This document shows positions 15,341 to 23,144 of a DNA stretch of 28,854 nt, piece after piece. Position 1 is the first letter of the stretch, and every line of letters begins with the position of its first letter. The DNA is from CAZQKW01 sp964594075 (lineage in GTDB: Bacteria; Desulfobacterota; WTBG01; CAIYCZ01), in assembly GCA_964594075.1 (NCBI GenBank), contig CAZQKW010000043.1, forward strand, positions 1-28,854. Direction: 5' to 3'. The notes below the pieces were generated by a model, which was not told the origin of the DNA, made no database searches, and worked only from the letters and a program-made list of their open reading frames with translations. Made by a program: the position numbers and the translations under genes.

Positions 15341-15976
15341 GCGTACAATTTTGGCAAGAGTTTTAGACTTTTTAAAAATAACGAGAGGTTATTATTCAAA
15401 AATAGCGATTGCTTCTCCATTCGTTGCCTCAGGGCTTCGGCTCACCCGCTTGCAATGACGAGTTCCTTTCATAGAGCCATGGTAACGGTCATTGCGAGGA
15501 GCGGCAGCGACGCGGCAATCTAAGGTTGAAAAAGTAAGCATAACTTGTTACTTAACCTGCTGTTTTGGATAAGACTGACGAGAGGCTAAACTTTAATTAC
15601 AAAAAGTTTAGCCTCTTTTTTATAATTTACACAGGCATAATTATAAGCTAATATGCCCGAAATTAAAAAAGACAGAATTCAGAAGCCAGGAATCCGTAGT
15701 CAGACTATATAAAACTATAGTGAACGACAAAAGATAGTTGTCATTGCGCGCATATGACCCGGCGCTGCAAGGGACGCGCAGTCTCAGCGTACAGTGCTCA
15801 TAAAAGAAAGAAGTTTCTTAGGAGGAACGAGAGCGCCGTGGCAATCTCATAAAAGATTGCTTCACTTCGTTCGCAATGACTCTTCTATTGGCGGCTCATA
15901 TATTACTCTTCCACTATAAATTATTCACAATCTCCTGGATGCTGCCGCCTGTATTCTTTTTTTTTGGAAAATAAGC
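15341..15976. repeat. 636-base gap filled with dispersed palindromic repeats
   Basis: No gene is supported here. At least four degraded copies of a short dispersed repeat of the type GTCATTGCGAGGAGCG...GGCAATCT are visible: minus orientation at 15407-15459, plus at 15488-15521, a weak one at about 15740-15780, and an inverted pair at 15821-15848 and 15855-15880. A terminator lies at 15581-15621. This kind of element is known from many bacterial genomes as a REP- or MITE-like repeat. It breaks the otherwise compact operon between the binding proteins and the permease. Confidence 0.7.
15581..15621 (+). terminator. rho-independent terminator downstream of the binding proteins
   Basis: A perfect 14-base stem (AGAGGCTAAACTTT at 15581-15594, AAAGTTTAGCCTCT at 15603-15616) with an 8-base loop is followed by a T tract. 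It lies 240 bases after the second binding-protein gene and ahead of livH. The permease genes therefore probably need their own promoter or depend on read-through. Confidence 0.92.
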
Positions 15977-16870
15977 ATGTCTTTATTTAGCCAGATTGTT
16001 CAGTTTTTGCTGACCGGAATAACGATCGGCACTATTTACGGCATGGTAGGTCTGGGTTTCAATATCATATATAATGCAACCGGTATCATCAATTTCGCCC
16101 AGGGTGAATTTGTCATGCTGGGGGGCATGTTTATGATTTGGTTTACCACGATGCTCAGAATTCCCATGATTATTGGTTTTTTTCTTGCTATAGCCGCGGT
16201 GACCATAATCGGGGGAATTTTTGAGCGTTTTGCTATTTATCCGCTCCGGAGGCCGTCAGTTCTCATTTTGATCATGATCACGCTTGCCGGTTCCATTATC
16301 CTGAAGGGTTCAGCGATGCTGTTTTGGGGGAAAGAAACACACACCCTTCCGCATTTTTCCGGAGAGGAACCATTGTATCTGTTTGGCGCAACCATTCTTC
16401 CCCAGACGCTCTGGGTTCTGGCAATAACCGGTGCGGTGGTTATCATCCTTGCCCTGTTTTTTAATTTTACCATGTTGGGTAAAGCCATGCGCGCCTGCGC
16501 CGTGAATCCCACCGCCGCAAGCCTTATGGGAATAAATGTAAAAAAAATGGTGCTCCTTTCGTTTGCGCTCAGCGCGGCCCTGGGTGCCATTGCCGGCATT
16601 ATCATAACGCCCATTGCGCTCATGGAATATGACCGCGGAGCAATACTGGCTTTGAAGGGTTTTGCTGCCGCTGTGCTGGGCGGGCTGGGTAACGGCGTCG
16701 GGGCAGTTGTAGCCGGACTTCTTATTGGCATTCTGGAATCATTAGGCGCGGGCTTTATTTCTTCAGGCTACAAAGATGCGATAGCGCTATTTGTTTTGCT
16801 GCTGGTTCTGTTTGTTAAACCCAGCGGCCTGTTCGGCGTAAGTGAAGCAAGCAAGTTGAAAGAATTCTAA
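15977..16870 (+). CDS. livH: branched-chain-type ABC transporter permease LivH
   Basis: This 297-residue inner-membrane permease has about eight hydrophobic segments. The first contains the family motif GLGFNIIYNATGIINFAQGEF (first half at about residues 26-36, second at 37-46). The ABC-contact region GKAMRACAVNPTAASLMGIN lies at about 170-189. It forms the membrane channel with LivM and is driven by LivG and LivF. The ribosome-binding site is weak (only GGA, about 11 bases before ATG 15977). It is preceded by the repeat-filled gap and not by another gene. Confidence 0.93.
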   Translation: MSLFSQIVQFLLTGITIGTIYGMVGLGFNIIYNATGIINFAQGEFVMLGGMFMIWFTTMLRIPMIIGFFLAIAAVTIIGGIFERFAIYPLRRPSVLILIMITLAGSIILKGSAMLFWGKETHTLPHFSGEEPLYLFGATILPQTLWVLAITGAVVIILALFFNFTMLGKAMRACAVNPTAASLMGINVKKMVLLSFALSAALGAIAGIIITPIALMEYDRGAILALKGFAAAVLGGLGNGVGAVVAGLLIGILESLGAGFISSGYKDAIALFVLLLVLFVKPSGLFGVSEASKLKEF

Positions 16871-17014
16871 AAAAACAGGGATTACGGATAAAAAGGCAGA
16901 AATTATGAATGTTGATTTCAGGATGCGGAATGACTACAAAATATTCCAAAATCCGCAATCTGCATACCGACTTCACAATGATACGTGCATCCTTGACTCC
17001 TTGTTTTTTAATTT

Positions 17015-17977
17015 ATGAATCGCAATAGATACGCCCCAATTTTAATCTTCGCAGCAGGCATTTTTTGTCTGCCATTCTTCATAAAAAGCCCCTACTACCT
17101 GAGCATACTGGTGTTTATTGGGATTTACAGTATTACGACGCTGGGCTTAAATTTGCTCATGGGCTATGCAGGGCAAATTTCACTGGGACACGGTGCTTTC
17201 TTCGGCATTGGGGCATATACCTCTGGAATTCTCACCGTGCATTACCACCTGCCTATTAGCGTCGCTTTTATTGTCGCGCTCATTATTACCGCCGGTATCG
17301 CTTATCTGATTGGCGTCCCATCCCTGAAATTAAAGGGCCATTATCTGGCCATGGCAACCCTTGCGTTTGGCGAAATCGTAAATATTGTGCTCAATGCGGC
17401 AATAGATCTGACCGGCGGACCTTCAGGGTTTGGCGAGATTCCCCGCATCAAGCTTCTTGGTGTGGTTCTTGATTCAGAACAGAAATATTTCTATTTTGTC
17501 TGGCTTGTATTTATTATCTTTTTTATCCTGACCAGCAATCTCATACATTCCCGCGTCGGCCGCGCGCTGAGATCCATTCATGGCAGCGAACTTGCGGCTG
17601 CCGCCATGGGGGTTAATGTTGCCCAGCTAAAAGTTCAGGTGTTCATGCTGAGCGCTCTGGTCGCATCGGTTTCGGGGAGCCTGTATGTTCATTTTGTAAC
17701 TTTTATCAGTCCGACAACCTGCAATATCATGTTTTCCATCCTGTTGGTCATGATGGTGGTGGTGGGCGGTATGGCAAATGTCTGGGGCTGCGTTCTGGGT
17801 GCGGCGCTGCTCACCTTTTTGCCCGAATATCTGCGGGTATTTGAGGATTATGACATTATTGTATATGGATTTATTCTTTTGTTTATTGTAATGTTTTTGC
17901 CGGGGGGTCTGACACAGGGTGTCCAGATCCTTTTGCATAGATTACGCCGAACCGCGAACAGGGCAACAGATACGTGA
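17015..17977 (+). CDS. livM: branched-chain-type ABC transporter permease LivM
   Basis: This 320-residue inner-membrane permease pairs with LivH. The family signature GLNLLMGYAGQISLGHGAFF lies at about residues 43-62, and GRALRSIHGSELAAAAMGVN is the cytoplasmic coupling helix that contacts the ATPases. About ten hydrophobic segments are visible. It is separated from livH by 144 bases that carry no gene. No clear ribosome-binding site precedes ATG 17015. The stop overlaps the livG start by 4 bases (GTGA). Confidence 0.93.
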   Translation: MNRNRYAPILIFAAGIFCLPFFIKSPYYLSILVFIGIYSITTLGLNLLMGYAGQISLGHGAFFGIGAYTSGILTVHYHLPISVAFIVALIITAGIAYLIGVPSLKLKGHYLAMATLAFGEIVNIVLNAAIDLTGGPSGFGEIPRIKLLGVVLDSEQKYFYFVWLVFIIFFILTSNLIHSRVGRALRSIHGSELAAAAMGVNVAQLKVQVFMLSALVASVSGSLYVHFVTFISPTTCNIMFSILLVMMVVVGGMANVWGCVLGAALLTFLPEYLRVFEDYDIIVYGFILLFIVMFLPGGLTQGVQILLHRLRRTANRATDT

Positions 17978-18741
17978 GCGATATCATCCTGGAATCATTG
18001 AATATCCGCAAGGGATTTGGCGGTGTTGTAGCTCTGGATAATTTAACCTTTCTGATTGAGCGGCATTCAATAACCGCTATTATCGGCCCAAATGGCGCCG
18101 GGAAGACCACCCTGTTAAATGTCATAAGCGGCGTGTATGCTCCTGACCGGGGAAGTATTTTTCTGAACAAAAAGCTTATTTCAGGCTTGAAACCATTTGA
18201 AATCACATCGTGCGGATTGGCCCGCACGTTTCAAAATGCCCAGATATTCGGCAATATGACGGTGCTGGAGAATGTCATGGTGGGATGCCACACGCGAACC
18301 CGCGCCGGCATAGCCAGCGCAGCTTTACGCTTGCCGCTCATGCGCCGGGAAGAGCCGATTACCTATCAAAAAGCTCGACAGTATCTTGATATGGTCGGAT
18401 TGTCAGATGTTGCACACCGCTCTGCAGCGAGCATCCCCATCGGCAGCCAGCGGCTGCTGGAGATTGCCCGGGCACTGGCAACCGAACCCGCAATCGTTAT
18501 GCTTGATGAACCTGCCGCAGGTTTAAATACACAGGAAACCAGACAGTTAGGCGCACTGATTCGCGCAATACGAGACATGGGTATAACAGTTGTCATCGTC
18601 GAGCATGACATGGAGCTGGTCATGGATATTTCAGATGAAATCATCGTGCTCAATTATGGCAAGCGTATCGCAGAAGGCACTCCGGTGGAAATACAGGCCA
18701 ATCAGGAAGTGATTGATGTGTACCTTGGCAAAGAGGAATAA
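17974..18741 (+). CDS. livG: branched-chain-type ABC transporter ATPase LivG
   Basis: This 255-residue ATPase begins at GTG 17974, overlapping the livM stop. Walker A is GPNGAGKTT (38-46). The Q-loop region is RTFQNAQIF. Walker B is IVMLDEPAAGLN, and the switch His is in VIVEHDMELVM. The ABC signature is unusual: the usual LSYGQQ- or LPYGQQ-like motif reads IPIGSQRLLEIARAL, with only the central Gly and the following Gln kept. It is otherwise a standard LivG. It works in the cytoplasm as a heterodimer with LivF. Confidence 0.93.
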   Translation: MSDIILESLNIRKGFGGVVALDNLTFLIERHSITAIIGPNGAGKTTLLNVISGVYAPDRGSIFLNKKLISGLKPFEITSCGLARTFQNAQIFGNMTVLENVMVGCHTRTRAGIASAALRLPLMRREEPITYQKARQYLDMVGLSDVAHRSAASIPIGSQRLLEIARALATEPAIVMLDEPAAGLNTQETRQLGALIRAIRDMGITVVIVEHDMELVMDISDEIIVLNYGKRIAEGTPVEIQANQEVIDVYLGKEE

Positions 18742-18747
18742 AATGCG

Positions 18748-19485
18748 ATGCTGAGGCTGCAAAATGTCAATACCTATTACGGTGAAATTCATGTTCTCAG
18801 AAACATAACCCTGCATATTGAAGAGGGAGAAATTGTTAGTTTGATCGGGGCGAACGGCGCGGGAAAAACGACGCTCTTAAACACCATTTCCGGTATTATT
18901 ACGGCGCGCAGCGGTCAAATTTTATACCAGGCCAAGGACTTGACGCGCAAAAGCCCCGACCGTATCGTTAAGCTCGGTATAGCGCAGGTTCCAGAAGGAC
19001 GACAGATATTTAGTCCTTTGTCGGTCATTGATAATTTAAAGCTGGGTTCTTATGTCCGCTATCGTCGCGACGGCAGCAAAAAGATTCAACGCGATATAGA
19101 AGAAATTTTTTCGCTGTTTCCGATTCTCCAAGAGCGGCAGCACCAGCTTGCCGGAACGCTCTCGGGAGGCGAGCAGCAGATGCTTGCCATTGGGCGCGCG
19201 CTCATGTGCCGGCCCAAAATACTGTTGCTCGACGAGCCATCCATGGGACTTGCCCCGCTGGTGGTCAGCGAAATATTTAAAACTATTGCACGGTTGCGCG
19301 CGGTAAATCGCACCACTATTTTTCTGGTTGAACAGAATGCCCGGGCGGCGCTCAAACTGTCAGACCGCGGGTATGTCATGGAGACCGGCAAAATTATGTT
19401 TGAGGCCGACGCTGCGGATCTTCTTGAAAACAAGGAGGTCCAGCGCGCATACCTTGGCAAGGAGAAGAAGCCTATTTGGGAATAG
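18748..19485 (+). CDS. livF: branched-chain-type ABC transporter ATPase LivF
   Basis: This 245-residue ATPase is the partner of LivG. Walker A is GANGAGKTT (34-42). The signature LSGGEQQMLAIGRAL is complete, and Walker B is ILLLDEPSMGLAP. The second half has the LivF hallmark TIFLVEQNARAALKLSDRGYVMETG. Its start lies six bases after the livG stop. Only nine bases separate its stop from the next gene, a ligase paralogue, which shows that the ligase-like gene belongs to the transporter transcript. Confidence 0.95.
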   Translation: MLRLQNVNTYYGEIHVLRNITLHIEEGEIVSLIGANGAGKTTLLNTISGIITARSGQILYQAKDLTRKSPDRIVKLGIAQVPEGRQIFSPLSVIDNLKLGSYVRYRRDGSKKIQRDIEEIFSLFPILQERQHQLAGTLSGGEQQMLAIGRALMCRPKILLLDEPSMGLAPLVVSEIFKTIARLRAVNRTTIFLVEQNARAALKLSDRGYVMETGKIMFEADAADLLENKEVQRAYLGKEKKPIWE

Positions 19486-19494
19486 GAGGAGGCC

Positions 19495-20796
19495 ATGGCA
19501 ATCTGGGAAGAAAAATATGAATGTTGTCCCCGGGAAGAGCTTGAGCAACTGCAACTGGAACGGCTGCAGTCAAGCCTCAATCGGGCATATAAGAATGTCT
19601 CTTTTTATAGAAAAATATTTGATGATAAAAAAATTGTGCCTGAAGATATTTCTTCCCTTGAACAATTTAAGTCTCTTCCGTTCACCACCAGAAAAGATCT
19701 CCAGGACAATTATCCGTATGGTCTCTTTGCAGTCCCGCTGCGGGAGGTGGTGCGTATCCATACCACTACCGAGACCATAGATACGCCCACAGTTATCGGT
19801 TACACGCGCAATGATCTTAAAAATTGGGGCACCCTTGTGGCGCGTTTTCTGACGGCCGGCGGCGTTACCCATGATGATGTGATCCAGATTTCCTTTCATT
19901 ACGGGTTGTTTACCGGAGCTTTTGGGCTGCATGCCGGCGCCGAGCGCATCGGGGCGTCGGTAATTCCTGCGTCCAGCGAGCATACTGACCGGCAGATCAG
20001 AATCATGCAGGATTACCGGACCACGGTGCTGGTGTCCACCCCTTCCTTTGCCCTTATACTGGCAGAAAGGCTGAACGCGCTTGGCATTGACCCTAAAATG
20101 CTTACCCTCAAAAAGGGGCTGTTCGGCGGCGAGCTCTGGTCAGAACGTGTTCGCCGGGAGATAGAAGGACGGCTGTTTATTGATGTGTTTGATAATTATG
20201 GGGTAAGTGAACTCATGGGACCGGGCATTGCCGGCGAGTGTGCAGCAAAAAATGGCCTGCATATTTTTGAGGATCATTTTTTCCCGGAAATTATTGATCC
20301 GAAAACCGGTGCCTTGCTGGCTCCCGGGCAAACGGGCGAACTGGTGTTAACGACCCTCTCCCGCGAGGCGTTTCCGCTGTTGCGCTACCGCACCGGCGAT
20401 ATAACCAGTCTTGATTACACGCCGTGCGCGTGCGGACGAACATTGGTCAGGATGAAGCGAATTATGGGCAGGGTTGACGACATTATTATTGTTAAAGGGG
20501 TCAATGTTGTGCCTGAACAAATAGAAAAAGTGCTTAAAGAGATTGAAGGTTGCGAGCCGCAGTATCAAATCACGGTTACCCGCGAGCAGTACCGGGACAT
20601 CCTGGAAGTGCAGGTTGCCGTTTCCGAGAATATCTTTTTTGATGAAATGAAACGGCAGCGCATGCTGCTTGAGCAGATACGCAATGCGCTCATCCATCGT
20701 CTCGGAATCAAGGTGCAGGTCAAACTCGTTGAGCGCAAGACGCTGGAAGAGCATTTAAAACAATCCGGAAAAGTGATTGATAAGAGACAGCTTTAA
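19495..20796 (+). CDS. phenylacetate-CoA ligase-like protein, paralogue 2, probably inactive
   Basis: This 433-residue full-length PaaK homologue is nine bases downstream of livF, with an AGGAGGAGG site. The fold-level landmarks remain (YGLFTGAFG, YGVSE, YRTGD, CACGRT, GRVDD, GVNVVPEQIE). The phosphate loop does not: where paralogue 1 has SSGTTGK, this protein has TTETIDT at residues 91-97, losing both Gly residues and the Lys. The adenine-site GAEPW reads GGELW. In an ungapped alignment the catalytic C-terminal Lys is replaced by Gln423; a gapped one could rescue Lys426. ATP-dependent activation therefore looks abolished while the frame is intact. It may be a pseudoenzyme, a regulatory or scaffold subunit, or a CoA/acyl-binding protein. 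The sequence does not decide. Confidence 0.85.
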   Translation: MAIWEEKYECCPREELEQLQLERLQSSLNRAYKNVSFYRKIFDDKKIVPEDISSLEQFKSLPFTTRKDLQDNYPYGLFAVPLREVVRIHTTTETIDTPTVIGYTRNDLKNWGTLVARFLTAGGVTHDDVIQISFHYGLFTGAFGLHAGAERIGASVIPASSEHTDRQIRIMQDYRTTVLVSTPSFALILAERLNALGIDPKMLTLKKGLFGGELWSERVRREIEGRLFIDVFDNYGVSELMGPGIAGECAAKNGLHIFEDHFFPEIIDPKTGALLAPGQTGELVLTTLSREAFPLLRYRTGDITSLDYTPCACGRTLVRMKRIMGRVDDIIIVKGVNVVPEQIEKVLKEIEGCEPQYQITVTREQYRDILEVQVAVSENIFFDEMKRQRMLLEQIRNALIHRLGIKVQVKLVERKTLEEHLKQSGKVIDKRQL

Positions 20797-20830
20797 AAAT
20801 CTCAGGCACTAACAGGCTGTTAAAAAAGTG

Positions 20831-20858
20831 TCATTCTGAACGAATTGAAGAATCTCAA
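20831..20858 (+). repeat. dispersed repeat copy before paaK-3
   Basis: The sequence GTCATTCTGAACGAATTGAAGAATCTCA matches a common bacterial dispersed repeat of the type GTCATTCTGAGCGAAGCGAAGAATCTC. It is related in form to the GTCATTGCGAG-type copies in the gap before livH. It lies in the 185-base space between paralogues 2 and 3, so these mobile-like repeats border the livHMGF-paaK-2 unit on both sides. Confidence 0.65.
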
Positions 20859-20981
20859 CTGTAGCAGCATGGCAATTCGATACAGTAAGAATAAATAATA
20901 AGATTATGTGCTCTGTTAGATAAGCCTGATCCGATGCGCAAAATGATAAAAGTTGGGAGTTTCAAGAAGAGGTGTTAGAGA

Positions 20982-22286
20982 ATGTTCTGGGATAAAGATA
21001 CGGAAACGCTGGACAGAGATTCATTGAAGCAGCTTCAGGTGCAGCTTTTGCAAAAAACCGTGGCGCAGGCAGCGCAATCACCCTATTATCAAAGTCTTTT
21101 TAAACAGCAAGGGATTTCACCGGACAAAATAAACAGCCTTGATGATCTGCGCAGAATTCCCTTCATTGAAAAAACCACGCTGCGCGAACATTATCCCTAC
21201 GGTTTTCTGGCAGCGCCGAAGGAAAAAATCGTGCGCATGCATTCTTCATCCGGCACTACCGGACGGGCGACGGTTATCTTTCATACTGCCCATGATATTG
21301 ATGAATGGGCTGGGCTGGTCGCCCGCTGTATGTATATGACCGGCGTGCGGGAAAACGATGTATTCCAGAATATGATGGGCTATGGTCTTTTTACCGGCGG
21401 CCTGGGGTTCCACTATGGCGCGGAAAAGCTGGGCGCAATGGTGATACCCTCGGGCGCCGGAAACAGCAAACGCCAGATTATGCTCATGAAGGAATTTGAA
21501 ACGACAGTCATCCATATCATTCCCAGCTACGCGCTTCATCTTATTAAAACCTTTCAGGATGAAGGCGTTGATCCAAAGAAAGATTTGAAACTGCGCATTG
21601 CATTCATCGGCGCAGAGCCGCACACTGAAGAGACACGTCGACGAATAGAAGATGCGTACGGGGTGAAAGCCTATAACTCATACGGTCTTTCCGAGATGAA
21701 CGGCCCGGGTGTAGCCTTTGAATGCCCCCGGCAGAATGGCATGCATGTCTGGGAGGACAGTTATATTCTGGAAGTCATTGATCCTAAAACGCTTGAACCG
21801 GTCAAGCCTGGAACGGAGGGGGAGATTGTATTTACCAGCCTGAAGCGCGAAGGGATGCCGCTGCTTCGTTACCGGACACGGGACCTTGCCTATATGTATC
21901 CAGAGCCGTGCCCCTGCGGCAGAACACACTGTCGTATGAGCCGTATAAAAGGCAGAACCGATGATATGCTTATCGTCAAAGGTGTTAATATGTTTCCGGT
22001 GCAGATTGAAAAAACGCTGATGGGAATTCCGGAAGTCGGGACAAATTTCCTCATCATTCTTGATACTGTGGAAGATAACGACCAGATGACCGTGAAGGTT
22101 GAAGTCAAGTCCGGCATGTTTACTGGAGATATAAAACATCTTGAAACATTACGGCGGCGAATTGTTGACGATCTGCGATCAGAAATATTATGCACCCCTC
22201 GTGTGGAACTGGTGGAGCCCGATACCCTTCCCAAAAGCGAGGGCAAGGCGGTGCGGGTGATTGATAATCGGAAGCAATGGGGCTAA
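20982..22286 (+). CDS. paaK: phenylacetate-CoA ligase family, paralogue 3
   Basis: This 434-residue AMP-forming ligase has a complete catalytic set: SSGTTGR (89-95), YGYGLFTGGLG, GAEPH, YGLSE, YRTRD, CPCGR and the catalytic Lys422 in KSEGKAVRVIDNR. The phosphate-loop Lys of paralogue 1 is Arg here, a tolerated substitution. It is visibly different from paralogue 1 in the mid-region, so a different aryl substrate is likely. AAGAGG precedes ATG 20982. The 185-base gap upstream contains a dispersed repeat, so it may have its own promoter. It is followed by ACT-2, repeating the ligase-ACT pairing. Confidence 0.93.
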   Translation: MFWDKDTETLDRDSLKQLQVQLLQKTVAQAAQSPYYQSLFKQQGISPDKINSLDDLRRIPFIEKTTLREHYPYGFLAAPKEKIVRMHSSSGTTGRATVIFHTAHDIDEWAGLVARCMYMTGVRENDVFQNMMGYGLFTGGLGFHYGAEKLGAMVIPSGAGNSKRQIMLMKEFETTVIHIIPSYALHLIKTFQDEGVDPKKDLKLRIAFIGAEPHTEETRRRIEDAYGVKAYNSYGLSEMNGPGVAFECPRQNGMHVWEDSYILEVIDPKTLEPVKPGTEGEIVFTSLKREGMPLLRYRTRDLAYMYPEPCPCGRTHCRMSRIKGRTDDMLIVKGVNMFPVQIEKTLMGIPEVGTNFLIILDTVEDNDQMTVKVEVKSGMFTGDIKHLETLRRRIVDDLRSEILCTPRVELVEPDTLPKSEGKAVRVIDNRKQWG

Positions 22287-22304
22287 GTTAAAACTCTAAA
22301 TACT

Positions 22305-22336
22305 AATTAGGATTTAGGATTTAGCAATTAGGATTT
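22305..22336. repeat. short direct repeats before ACT-2
   Basis: The 11-mer AATTAGGATTT occurs twice (22305-22315 and 22326-22336), with a further AGGATTT-like unit between. The second copy sits directly upstream of the AGGAGG site of ACT-2. The origin is unclear; it may be simple slippage or an A/T-rich regulatory tract. Confidence 0.55.
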
Positions 22337-22349
22337 TTTAGGAGGAATT

Positions 22350-22778
22350 GTGGCTCAGCAAGTCTGTATTTTCGCTGAAAATAAGCCGGGACGGCTGGAG
22401 AGGATTACCAGCATCCTGCAGGATGAAAACATCAATATGCGGGCGATAACCATTGCCACCTCGCAGGGCTTCGGGATAATTAAACTTATCGTCAATGATC
22501 CGGCAAAAACCATTGAAGTGTTGCGCAACAAGGGGCTCACGGCATACTCAAGAGAAGTTATCGCCGTGCTGATGAATGACCAGCCGGGCGGCCTCCACAA
22601 GGTTGCAGGAGTTTTTGCCAAAAACCTTATCAACATTGAAGATGCCTACGGGTTCGTCATTCAGGACAAGAAACGGGCGGTGATGATTTTTGATGTAGAG
22701 GAAATACCCGAAGCTGTCTCAGTCCTCACTAAAGCGGGCTTTTCGCTGCTCAATGATGAGGAACTGTATAATTTGTAA
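22350..22778 (+). CDS. tandem ACT-domain protein 2
   Basis: This 142-residue protein has two ACT domains, with the same layout as ACT-1. The first opens QVCIFAENKPGRLERITSIL with INMRAITIA; the second opens VIAVLMNDQPGGLHKVAGVF with INIEDAYGF. The start is GTG 22350, four bases after AGGAGG. It has no enzyme domain. The binding glycines (PGRLE, PGGLH) are present in both domains. It is clearly a paralogue of ACT-1 but has diverged. Its position right after paaK-3 suggests a partner or regulator of that ligase, which is inference. Confidence 0.88.
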   Translation: MAQQVCIFAENKPGRLERITSILQDENINMRAITIATSQGFGIIKLIVNDPAKTIEVLRNKGLTAYSREVIAVLMNDQPGGLHKVAGVFAKNLINIEDAYGFVIQDKKRAVMIFDVEEIPEAVSVLTKAGFSLLNDEELYNL

Positions 22779-23144
22779 GGATTTACTCTGGCAAGGGGAT
22801 ACCAATATTATTTCTTATTGAAAAATAGGCTTTGTTCTAAAGTTTAGTGACGGCCTAATTTTACCATTGTCCTCCTTAGTATAAGTAAAAATATTACAGT
22901 GAAGGTTCTTATATAAAAAACTTTTCGTAACATAACCCATAATTCCATATGTGATTAAATTAGGTAATACCTAACTAAAAGTAACGGCATAGAAAAAGCA
23001 ATGCCGATTCCCAAAGAGCTGTTATTAAGGCAAAAAATAGCTGAGTAACACAGGTTAAGGTCAACGTCTATACAAAAGGCACTCTACCCATAGGGGCAGG
23101 GTGCTTTTATGTGTTTATTGTGATGGTCAATGATATCCTGGCAG
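22779..23144. other. convergent intergenic region with terminator
   Basis: This 366-base A/T-rich gap separates ACT-2 from the convergent lipoprotein gene. I see no gene in it. The only clear structure is the terminator-like hairpin at 23074-23108. Confidence 0.6.
23074..23108. terminator. probable bidirectional terminator
   Basis: A stem pairs AAAAGGCACTCTACCC (23074-23089) with GGGCAGGGTGCTTTT (about 23094-23108), with one bulge and one mismatch. T-rich bases follow on the plus strand, and the AAAA on the left gives a T tract on the minus strand. It fits termination of both ACT-2 and the minus-strand gene ending at 23145. Confidence 0.75.

Noticed and set aside
15341..15976. Possible CRISPR array in the repeat-rich gap
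   Set aside because: The repeats are irregularly spaced, in both orientations and imperfect; there are no regular spacers and no cas genes.
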